Below are positions 57,033 to 64,000 of a DNA stretch of 64,000 nucleotides, one piece after another. This DNA is from Betaproteobacteria bacterium (GTDB lineage: Bacteria; Pseudomonadota; Gammaproteobacteria; Burkholderiales; SG8-41). Below the pieces are notes generated by a model that made no database searches, was not told where the DNA came from, and worked only from the letters and a program-made list of their open reading frames with translations. Position 1 is the first letter of the stretch. Every line of letters begins with the position of its first letter. The position numbers and the translations under genes are program-made. The stretch is taken from assembly GCA_016192825.1 (NCBI GenBank), contig JACPTK010000051.1, positions 1-64,000 on the forward strand, written 5' to 3'.

Positions 57033-57625
57033 CTCTCTGCCGGCATCTGCACGAGCCGCACGCGGTCTTCGCGGCGCACGCTGACCTGCCGCGCCGGGTC
57101 GACGTACTTGCTTCGCTTGCGGCGGCGCAGCGTCAGCGCAATCGCGGAAACGATCGCGACCAGCAGGATGACCGCCGCGATCTCGAACGGATAGACGTAA
57201 TCCGTGTAGATCAGCCGTCCGAGCTCCTTGGTGTTGCTGTAGCCCGGCGGCAGCGGCGGTGGCCCCGGCGTGCGCGCGAAGCCGGAAAGATACTCGAGGG
57301 TGACCCACATTTCCGCCACCAGGAGCAGCGCGATCACGCCGCCCAGCGGCAAGTAGCTCCAGAAGCCCTCCCGCAGCCGCGCCAGGTTGATGTCGAGCAT
57401 CATCACCACGAACAGGAACAGCACCATCACCGCGCCGACGTAGACCAGCACCAGCGTGATGGCCAGGAACTCGGCCTGCAGTTGCATCCAGATCGCGGCC
57501 GACGTGAAGAACGCCAGCACCAGCAGCAGCGCCGCGTGCACCGGATTGCGCGCGGTGATGACGCCGAGCGCCGCGAGCACCAGAACCGCGGAGAAAAAGT
57601 AGAAAACGATTTCTTGAAAGCTCAT
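57023..57625 (-). CDS. nuoJ: NADH-quinone oxidoreductase subunit J
   Basis: A 200-aa membrane subunit with five helices. The conserved TM3 region LVYVGAVMVLFLFVVMML is present. C-terminal tail is basic and may be extended by the repeat at its stop. It lies between nuoI and nuoK. Confidence 0.94.
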   Translation of the reverse strand: MSFQEIVFYFFSAVLVLAALGVITARNPVHAALLLVLAFFTSAAIWMQLQAEFLAITLVLVYVGAVMVLFLFVVMMLDINLARLREGFWSYLPLGGVIALLLVAEMWVTLEYLSGFARTPGPPPLPPGYSNTKELGRLIYTDYVYPFEIAAVILLVAIVSAIALTLRRRKRSKYVDPARQVSVRREDRVRLVQMPAERQD

Positions 57626-57636
57626 GAAATCAAATT

Positions 57637-57710
57637 TAGCCGCAGAGGCGCAGAGGCGCCAAGAACATATTTATATTTCATTACGTTGTAATCCTTTGCG
57701 TCTTTGCGGC
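57637..57710. repeat. CGCAGAGG octamers and their inverse between nuoJ and nuoI
   Basis: CGCAGAGGCGCAGAGGCGCC at 57641-57660 and the inverse-style TTTGCGTCTTTGCGGC at about 57695-57710, abutting the nuoI stop. Confidence 0.75.
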
Positions 57711-58202
57711 TCATCTGAACGCGGCGTCGTCCTCGCGGTCCTTCGCGATCTGCTCCTCGTACTGGTCGCCGATCGCGAGCAGCATCGGCTTGGTATAGAT
57801 GAGGTCCCCGCGCCTCTCGCCGTGGTACTCGAGGATGCGCGTCTCCACGATCGAATCCACGGGACACGACTCCTCGCAGAAGCCGCAGAAGATGCACTTG
57901 GTGAGGTCGATGTCGTAGCGCGTGGTGCGGCGGGTGCCGTCGGCGCGCTGCTCGGACTCGATGGTGATGGCGAGCGCGGGGCACACCGCCTCGCACAGCT
58001 TGCAGGCGATGCAGCGCTCCTCGCCGTTGGGGTAGCGCCGCAGCGCGTGCAGCCCGCGGAAGCGCGGGCTCATCGGCGTCTTTTCCTCCGGGTACTGCAC
58101 CGTGATCTTGCGCCTGAACAGGTGGCGGCCGGTGAGCATCATGCCCTTCACCAGCTCGAGGAGCAGGAAGGTCCGGAAGAAATCGCGGATGCGCTCGACC
58201 AT
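57711..58202 (-). CDS. nuoI: NADH-quinone oxidoreductase subunit I
   Basis: A 163-aa ferredoxin-like subunit with two 4Fe-4S sites, [12 protein letters not shown] and [12 protein letters not shown]. The start at 58202 overlaps the nuoH stop as TGATG; a longer form from 58214 is possible. It carries clusters N6a and N6b toward quinone. Confidence 0.95.
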   Translation of the reverse strand: MVERIRDFFRTFLLLELVKGMMLTGRHLFRRKITVQYPEEKTPMSPRFRGLHALRRYPNGEERCIACKLCEAVCPALAITIESEQRADGTRRTTRYDIDLTKCIFCGFCEESCPVDSIVETRILEYHGERRGDLIYTKPMLLAIGDQYEEQIAKDREDDAAFR

Positions 58203-59347
58203 CACTTCCACCATATCCACAGCGGGGTCTGCATCCACGCGCCCAGCACCACGATGTAGCCGATGGTGAGCGGCAGGAACACCTTCCAGCCGAGCCGCAT
58301 GATCTGGTCGTAGCGGTAGCGCGGAAAGGTCGCGCGGAACCACAGGAAGAGCGACACCACGACGAACATCTTGACGAGAAGCCAGCCGAAGCTGTCGGCG
58401 GCGAGCCAGGGAAGCCCGGCCGCGCCCGCGAACACCGCGGGAAGCGGGGACAGCCACCCGCCGAGGAACATGATCGACGTCAGCGCCGAGATCAGGATCA
58501 TGTTCGCATACTCGGCCAGGAAGAAGATGGCGAAGGCCATGCCCGAGTACTCGACGTGGAAACCGGCCACGATTTCCGACTCGCCTTCCGCCACGTCGAA
58601 CGGCGCGCGGTTGGTTTCCGCCACGCCCGAGATGAGATAGACCAGGAAGATCGGGAACAGCGGGATCCAGAACCAGTTGAGCGGCCCCCAGCCGCCCTGC
58701 TGCATGCGCACGATCTCCCCCAGATTGAGGCTCTGCGCCGCCATCAGCACGCAGACCAGCGCGAACCCCATCGCCAGCTCGTACGACACCATCTGCGCCG
58801 CGGAGCGCAGCGCGCCCAGGAACGCGTACTTGGAGTTCGACGCCCACCCGGCGATGATGATGCCGTAGACGCCGAACGAGGTGATCGCCATGAGGTAGAG
58901 CAGGCCGGCGTCGATGTCCGCGAGAATCATCTCGGGGCTGAACGGCACCACCGCCCACGCCGCCATCGCCGGCATGATCGCCATGATCGGCGCCAGCACG
59001 AACAGGAATTTGTTGGCGCCCGCCGGAACGATGATCTCCTTCACCAGCAGCTTCAGGCCGTCGGCAATGGGCTGCGCCAGCCCGCCGAGCCACGGTATGC
59101 CGAAAAACGTCACGCGGTTCGGCCCGATGCGGATCTGCATCCACCCGATCAGCTTGCGCTCCCACAGCGTCAGGTAGGCGACCGCGACCATGAGCGGCAC
59201 GACGATGCAGACGATGAGCAGCAGGATCTTGATCGCGTACAGGACGGCCGGCGCGAGCTCCTGCCCGAATACCCAGACCATTACCGTGGCCAGAACGCCC
59301 CACACCCAGTTGCCGAGGCTGATGAACGGTTGCAGTACCGTGCTCAC
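58202..59347 (-). CDS. nuoH: NADH-quinone oxidoreductase subunit H
   Basis: A 381-aa, eight-helix membrane subunit forming part of the quinone site. Conserved segments are [30 protein letters not shown] and [13 protein letters not shown]. The start is GTG at 59347, overlapping the nuoG stop as GTGA. It is somewhat longer at the N-terminus than the usual 330-350 aa. Confidence 0.95.
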   Translation of the reverse strand: MSTVLQPFISLGNWVWGVLATVMVWVFGQELAPAVLYAIKILLLIVCIVVPLMVAVAYLTLWERKLIGWMQIRIGPNRVTFFGIPWLGGLAQPIADGLKLLVKEIIVPAGANKFLFVLAPIMAIMPAMAAWAVVPFSPEMILADIDAGLLYLMAITSFGVYGIIIAGWASNSKYAFLGALRSAAQMVSYELAMGFALVCVLMAAQSLNLGEIVRMQQGGWGPLNWFWIPLFPIFLVYLISGVAETNRAPFDVAEGESEIVAGFHVEYSGMAFAIFFLAEYANMILISALTSIMFLGGWLSPLPAVFAGAAGLPWLAADSFGWLLVKMFVVVSLFLWFRATFPRYRYDQIMRLGWKVFLPLTIGYIVVLGAWMQTPLWIWWK

Positions 59348-61725
59348 ACCGCCACCTTCTGCTGCGCGGGCACGCGCTCTGCCGTCACCGTGCCGAACAT
59401 GGCGCCGAGCGCGGCGGTCTCCGGGCGCGCCGCAGCCAGCCGGATGCAGTGATCCGGCATCTTGTCGTCGACCGCCGCCAGGACCACCGCTTCCCCCGTG
59501 CCCTGCCTCACGCGCAGCCAGTCGCCGTCGCGCATCTCCAGCTTCGCGAACAGCGCCCGGTTCATCCAGGCAACGGGCGGGGCCGCATCCCGCGTCTGCT
59601 GCAGCGCGCGGGCGCGGCGCACGATCGCGTCCGCCGCATAAATCGGCACATCAGCGACGCGCTGCAGGCCGCCTGCCGGCACCGGCGCCACGGTGTCGAG
59701 CGCGGCCGCGCGGAGCCGGTTGTCGAGCCTGCCGGCAAGGTCGTCACCACCCGCGCCCAGCGCCTCGCGTCTGACGTCCTCCGCGCTGTCGTGCCCGAAT
59801 CCGTCCAGCCCCAGCAGGTTGCCCAGCACGCGCAGCACCTTCCACGCCGGGCGCGCCTCCCCGAGCGGCCGCACCACGCCGCCGAAGCCCTGCGCTCTGC
59901 CCTCCGTGCTGATGAAGGTGCCGGCGGTCTCGGTGAACGGCGCGACCGGCAGCATGACGTGCGCGTAGTCGACCGCCTGGTGCTGGTACGGGCTCAACGC
60001 CACCACCAGCTCGGCGGCCTTCATCGCCGCGACGGCCTGCTGCGGATCGTGGGTGTCGAGCTCGGTTTCGACGCCGAGCAGGATGTAGGCCTTGAGCGGG
60101 TGTTCGACCATCTGCGCGGCATTGAGGCCGGCGTTCGGGCCAGATGGCGCGCAGCCTGCAATATAGCCTCCGACGCTGTTAGCCGCCTCTCCCAGGAAGC
60201 CGAATCGTGCACCCGTCACTGCTGCAAGCGCCAGGCCCAGTTCGTGCAGCCGGGAGGCGGCTGGATGGTGCTGCGCCAGGTTGCCGAGAAAGATCGCCGC
60301 GTCCTTGCCGCCGGCCAGGCTGGCCGCAATGCGCCGCGCGGATTCGGACGCGACGACGCCGCTCGCGGCGCCGCGCACGGCCTCCGGCACCGGGGCGCCT
60401 TTCTGCTCCGCCGCAGCCTTGATCACCTGCGCCAGCAAGCCGGGCATGGCGGCGGGCGCGACGACCGCCCGGTTCGCCACCCGCATCAGCAGCTCGTCGT
60501 CGAACGGGTTGATCAGGTTGAGTTGCGCGACGCGCTGGGTGGATTGCCGCAGGCGGTGGGCAATCAGCGGGTGGTCCTTTCGCAGGGTCGAGCCGACGAC
60601 GAGGACGCGGTCGAGCTTGTTGATATCGGCTATCGGCATGCCGAGCCACGGCGCGCCGGCGCGCCGGCCGTCGACGCCGAAATCGCACTGGCGCAGCCGG
60701 AAATCCACGTTGCCGGAGGCAAATTCACGTGCGAATTTGCCTAACAGAAAGAGTTCTTCGAGAGTCTGATGGGGCGTCGCCAGGGCGCCGATGCTCGAGG
60801 CACCATGCTGGTCGCGAATACGCTTCAGCGCCTTCGCGACGAAATCGAGCGCTGCCTGCCACTCCACTTCCTTCCAGGCGCCGCCCTGCTTCAGCATCGG
60901 CCGGGCGAGGCGCTGCTCCGAATTGAGCCCTTCGTAGGAGAAACGGTCCTTGTCCGAGAGCCAGCACTCGTTGACCGCCTCGTTCTCCCGCGGCAGCGCC
61001 CGCATCACGCGGTTCTGCTTGACCTGCACGGTCAGGTTGGACCCCAGGCCGCAGTGCGGGGAGACCGACGGCTTGCGTGTCAGCTCCCAGGTGCGCGCGG
61101 AGTAGCGGAACGGCTTAGACGTGAGCGCGCCGACCGGGCACAGGTCGATGACGTTTCCGGAAAGCTCGGAATCCACGGTCTTGCCGACGAAAGCGATGAT
61201 CTCGGAATGCTCGCCGCGGCCGATCATGCCGAGCTCCATGACCCCCGCGATCTCCTGGCCGAAGCGCACGCAACGCGTGCAGTGGATGCAGCGCGTCATG
61301 TCGGTCGAGATCAGGGGCCCCAGGTTCTTGTTGTCCACCACGCGCTTGGGTTCCTCGTAGCGCGAGCCGCTCGCGCCGTAGCCCACCGCCAGGTCCTGCA
61401 GCTGGCACTCGCCGCCCTGGTCGCAGATCGGGCAATCGAGCGGGTGGTTGATGAGCAAAAACTCCATCACGCCCTTCTGCGCGCTCACCGCCTGATCCGA
61501 GTGCGTCTGCACCTTCATGCCGTTGGTGACGGGCGTCGCGCATGCGGGCAGCGGTTTCGGCGCCTTTTCCACCTGCACGAGGCACATGCGGCAGTTGGCG
61601 GCGATCGAAAGCTTGTGGTGGTAGCAGAAATGCGGAATGTAGATGCCGGCCTGGTTGGCCGCGTCCATGATCGTCGCGCCGTCCGCCACCTCCATCTGTC
61701 TGCCGTCGATTTCGATTTCCAGCAT
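59344..61725 (-). CDS. nuoG: NADH-quinone oxidoreductase subunit G
   Basis: A 793-aa iron-sulfur subunit. The N-terminal 2Fe-2S domain contains [19 protein letters not shown], followed by [14 protein letters not shown] and the 4Fe-4S ligands in [11 protein letters not shown]. The rest is the degenerate molybdopterin-oxidoreductase fold. A heptamer array separates its start from the nuoF stop. Confidence 0.95.
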   Translation of the reverse strand: MLEIEIDGRQMEVADGATIMDAANQAGIYIPHFCYHHKLSIAANCRMCLVQVEKAPKPLPACATPVTNGMKVQTHSDQAVSAQKGVMEFLLINHPLDCPICDQGGECQLQDLAVGYGASGSRYEEPKRVVDNKNLGPLISTDMTRCIHCTRCVRFGQEIAGVMELGMIGRGEHSEIIAFVGKTVDSELSGNVIDLCPVGALTSKPFRYSARTWELTRKPSVSPHCGLGSNLTVQVKQNRVMRALPRENEAVNECWLSDKDRFSYEGLNSEQRLARPMLKQGGAWKEVEWQAALDFVAKALKRIRDQHGASSIGALATPHQTLEELFLLGKFAREFASGNVDFRLRQCDFGVDGRRAGAPWLGMPIADINKLDRVLVVGSTLRKDHPLIAHRLRQSTQRVAQLNLINPFDDELLMRVANRAVVAPAAMPGLLAQVIKAAAEQKGAPVPEAVRGAASGVVASESARRIAASLAGGKDAAIFLGNLAQHHPAASRLHELGLALAAVTGARFGFLGEAANSVGGYIAGCAPSGPNAGLNAAQMVEHPLKAYILLGVETELDTHDPQQAVAAMKAAELVVALSPYQHQAVDYAHVMLPVAPFTETAGTFISTEGRAQGFGGVVRPLGEARPAWKVLRVLGNLLGLDGFGHDSAEDVRREALGAGGDDLAGRLDNRLRAAALDTVAPVPAGGLQRVADVPIYAADAIVRRARALQQTRDAAPPVAWMNRALFAKLEMRDGDWLRVRQGTGEAVVLAAVDDKMPDHCIRLAAARPETAALGAMFGTVTAERVPAQQKVAV

Positions 61726-61740
61726 GTCGGGTCCGTTACT

Positions 61741-61827
61741 CTTTACTCTTCACTCTTCACTCTTCACTCATCACTCAGCACTCAGCACTCAGCACTCAGC
61801 ACTCAGCACTCAGCACTCAGCACTTAG
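61741..61827. repeat. TTCACTC then CACTCAG heptamer array
   Basis: TTCACTC units (about 61745-61772) are followed by at least six CACTCAG units up to 61822. The nuoF stop codon (complement of 61824-61826) follows directly. It fills the 98-bp nuoF-nuoG spacer. Confidence 0.95.
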
Positions 61828-63137
61828 ATGTAATCCGGCACCAGGCACTTCTTGTGCTCGATGTGGTGGACGAACTCCTCTCGGAAATGCTTGATGAAGC
61901 TCTTCACCGGCAGCGCGGCGGCGTCGCCCAGCGCGCAGATCGTGCGCCCGGCGATGTTGTCCGACACGTTGTTCAGCAGGTCGAGGTCCTCCAGCCTGCC
62001 CTTGCCGTGCTCGATGCGATCCACCATCCGGTAGAGCCACCCGGTGCCCTCGCGGCAGGGCGTGCACTGGCCGCAGGACTCCTCGAAGTAGAAATACGAC
62101 AGCCGCAGCAGGCAGCGCACCATGCAGCGCGTCTCGTCCATGATGATGACCGCCCCGGATCCGAGCATCGAGCCCGCCTTCGCGATGGCGTCGTAGTCCA
62201 TGTCGGTCTTCATCATGATGTCGGCCGGCAGCACCGGCATCGAGGAACCGCCCGGAATGCAGGCCTTGAGCTTGCGCCCGCCCCGCACGCCGCCCGCCAT
62301 TTCGAGCAGCTTCGCGAACGGGGTGCCGAGCCTCGCCTCGAAATTGCCGGGGCGGGCGACGTCGCCCGACACCGAGAAGATCTTGGTGCCGCCGTTGTTG
62401 GGCCGGCCCAGGTTGACGAACGCCTCGCCGCCGTTGAGGATGATCCACGGCACGGCCGCGAATGTCTCGGTGTTGTTGATGGTGGTGGGCTTGCCGTAGA
62501 GCCCGTAGCTCGCCGGGAACGGCGGCTTGAAGCGCGGCTGGCCTTTCTTGCCCTCCAGGGACTCCAGCAGGCCGGTTTCCTCGCCGCAGATGTACGCCCC
62601 GTAGCCGTGATGGGCGTGAAGCTCGAAGTTGAACCCCGAGCCGAGGATGTTCCTGCCCAGGTAGCCCGCCGCCCGCGCCTCCGCAAGCGCGGCCTCGAAC
62701 CGCTCGTAGACTTCCCAGATCTCGCCGTGGACGTAGTTGTATCCGACCGCAGCCCCGGTCGCGTAGCCCGCGATAATGATGCCCTCGATCACGATGTGCG
62801 GGTTGTAGCGCAGGATGTCGCGGTCCTTGAAGGTTCCCGGCTCGCCCTCGTCGGAATTGCACACCAGGTACTTCGCGCCCGGGAACTGGCGCGGCATGAA
62901 GCTCCACTTGAGCCCCGTCGGGAAGCCCGCGCCGCCGCGCCCGCGCAGGGCGGATTTCTTGACCTCGGCGACGATCTGCTCGGGCGGCATTTTCTCGGCG
63001 AGAATTTTCTTCAGCGCCGCGTAGCCGCCGCGCGCCTCGTAGTCCTTGAGCCGCCAGTTGAGGCCGTCGAGGCCTTTCAGGATGATCGCCTCTGGGCCGA
63101 ACAGGTCGGTCGCAAAGGGAGGAGCCGGCAGTCCCAT
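61824..63137 (-). CDS. nuoF: NADH-quinone oxidoreductase subunit F
   Basis: A 437-aa flavoprotein that oxidises NADH. FMN/NADH-binding [13 protein letters not shown] and [15 protein letters not shown] are present, and the 4Fe-4S N3 ligands occur in [11 protein letters not shown] with a further Cys in TICALGD. The start at 63137 overlaps the nuoE stop by one base. Confidence 0.96.
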   Translation of the reverse strand: MGLPAPPFATDLFGPEAIILKGLDGLNWRLKDYEARGGYAALKKILAEKMPPEQIVAEVKKSALRGRGGAGFPTGLKWSFMPRQFPGAKYLVCNSDEGEPGTFKDRDILRYNPHIVIEGIIIAGYATGAAVGYNYVHGEIWEVYERFEAALAEARAAGYLGRNILGSGFNFELHAHHGYGAYICGEETGLLESLEGKKGQPRFKPPFPASYGLYGKPTTINNTETFAAVPWIILNGGEAFVNLGRPNNGGTKIFSVSGDVARPGNFEARLGTPFAKLLEMAGGVRGGRKLKACIPGGSSMPVLPADIMMKTDMDYDAIAKAGSMLGSGAVIIMDETRCMVRCLLRLSYFYFEESCGQCTPCREGTGWLYRMVDRIEHGKGRLEDLDLLNNVSDNIAGRTICALGDAAALPVKSFIKHFREEFVHHIEHKKCLVPDYI

Positions 63138-63625
63138 TATTTGAGTTCCCGCAACAGGTCGTCGAGCTTGTCGGGCGTCATGGCGCAGCACATGCGCTTG
63201 TTGTTGAGCAGCAGCACCGGAGCGTCCCCGCACGCGCCGAAGCACTCGCCTTCCTTGAGCGTGAACATCCCGTCCCCGGTGGTTTCGTTGAAGCCGATGC
63301 CGAGCTTCCGCTTGAGATGCTCGGACGCAACGTTCGCCCCCTGCAGCGCGCACGGCAGGTTGGTGCAGATCGTGATCTTGTACTTCCCCGACGGCTTGAG
63401 GTCGTACAGGGTGTAGAACGAGGCGACCTCGTAAACCGCGATCGGCGGCATGCCCAGATACTGCGCGACGAAATCCATGGTTTCGGCGGACAGCCAGCCT
63501 TTCTCGTCCTGCGCGATGGTGAGCGCCGCCATCACCGCCGACTGCCGCTGGTCCGGCGGATACTTGGCGATGGCCTGGTCGATCGTCGCCAGCGCTTCGG
63601 GGGACAGCACCATCGGCGCATTCAT
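63137..63625 (-). CDS. nuoE: NADH-quinone oxidoreductase subunit E
   Basis: A 162-aa thioredoxin-like 2Fe-2S subunit. Ligands are in [12 protein letters not shown] and [10 protein letters not shown]. The start MNAPMVLS at 63625 overlaps the nuoD stop as ATGA. It forms the NADH-oxidising tip with NuoF. Confidence 0.95.
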   Translation of the reverse strand: MNAPMVLSPEALATIDQAIAKYPPDQRQSAVMAALTIAQDEKGWLSAETMDFVAQYLGMPPIAVYEVASFYTLYDLKPSGKYKITICTNLPCALQGANVASEHLKRKLGIGFNETTGDGMFTLKEGECFGACGDAPVLLLNNKRMCCAMTPDKLDDLLRELK

Positions 63626-64000
63626 CGGTCGATATCCCCGAACACGAGATCGATCGTGCCGATCATTGCCACGACGTCCGCGATCATATGGCCGCGCACC
63701 ATCTCGTCCAGCGCCGACAGATGCGCGAAGTCCGGCGCGCGGATCTTCAGGCGATAGGGTTTGTTGGCGCCGTCGGAAACGAGGTAGATGCCGAATTCTC
63801 CTTTGGGATGTTCGATCGCGGCGTAAGCCTCGCCAGCCGGCACGTGCATGCCTTCCGTGAAGAGCTTGAAGTGGTGGATCAGCTCTTCCATGTTGGTCTT
63901 CATCGCCACGCGGGAAGGCGGCGTGACCTTGTGGTTGTCGATCATCACCGGCCCCCGGTTCCTGCGCAGCCAATCGGCGCATTGCCTGATGATGCGGTTC
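63622..64000 (-). CDS. nuoD: NADH-quinone oxidoreductase subunit D, C-terminal part (cut by window edge)
   Basis: About 126 C-terminal residues of the 49-kDa-type subunit. [42 protein letters not shown] and the end VFGDIDR are typical. The 5' part lies beyond the window; the gene is not truncated biologically as far as can be seen. Confidence 0.93.
   Translation of the reverse strand, partial: NRIIRQCADWLRRNRGPVMIDNHKVTPPSRVAMKTNMEELIHHFKLFTEGMHVPAGEAYAAIEHPKGEFGIYLVSDGANKPYRLKIRAPDFAHLSALDEMVRGHMIADVVAMIGTIDLVFGDIDR

Overview
The window looks like a chromosomal segment of a GC-rich betaproteobacterium, probably Burkholderiales- or Rhodocyclales-like and possibly from a metagenome. The evidence is a nuo operon followed by a Nudix gene, a DSF-synthase gene next to a PAS-GGDEF-EAL gene, cytochrome c' and DsbB genes, and high-GC coding in most places. 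No rRNA, tRNA, CRISPR array, integrase or intact transposase was seen. Taxonomy is inference from gene content and protein style only.

Layout. (1) 0-1 kb: a secreted-protease-like PDZ protein whose catalytic triad appears lost. (2) 1.3-18 kb, all minus strand: a catabolic and transport region. It holds two M24-fold proteins with altered metal ligands, an FMN-dependent alpha-hydroxyacid dehydrogenase, an aldo/keto reductase, a complete SsuABC/TauABC-like importer, a nitrilase remnant, a beta-hydroxyacid dehydrogenase, a rhodanese, E1alpha-E1beta-E2 of a 2-oxoacid or acetoin dehydrogenase without E3, and two tandem alpha/beta hydrolases. (3) 18-22.6 kb: MarC, a secreted hypothetical protein, a membrane spermidine-synthase-like protein and a 76-aa protein with a good terminator. 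(4) 22.6-38.4 kb: a defence island bounded by imperfect 42-bp inverted repeats. In transcription order (minus strand) it is abiEi-abiEii, hsdM-hsdS-trlF-DUF262/HNH, MNT-HEPN-hsdR, then a membrane-anchored protein of unknown function. (5) 38.4-45 kb: a two-subunit molybdenum hydroxylase, DUF465, DsbB, ArfB, cytochrome c', a dihaem cytochrome c, a CHRD lipoprotein and dodecin. (6) 45-51 kb: an Aas-like acyltransferase/acyl-ACP ligase divergent from an rpfF-like DSF synthase with a CRP-type site between them, then a MerR-PAS-GGDEF-EAL protein, then Nudix. (7) 51.5-64 kb, minus strand: nuoN back to nuoD, the last cut by the window edge.

How the genes fit together. The defence island is the strongest candidate for an under-described system: a PHP-ATPase of the TrlF family and a GmrSD-like DUF262/HNH protein sit between the specificity and restriction genes of a type I system, and an MNT-HEPN pair is translationally coupled to hsdR. 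The second candidate is the DSF locus, where a fatty-acid ligase, a signal synthase and a c-di-GMP protein with a DNA-binding N-terminus are neighbours.

Across the whole window most longer spacers carry tandem 7- or 8-bp micro-repeats (for example CCCTCAT, CACTCAG, GTGACTC, CTCGTYG, GGGCGTGA). They are often arranged as two arms that are complementary to each other, and several neighbouring genes end on a stop codon formed by the repeat. Some of this repeat material has also entered coding sequence (hsdM, the E2 linker).
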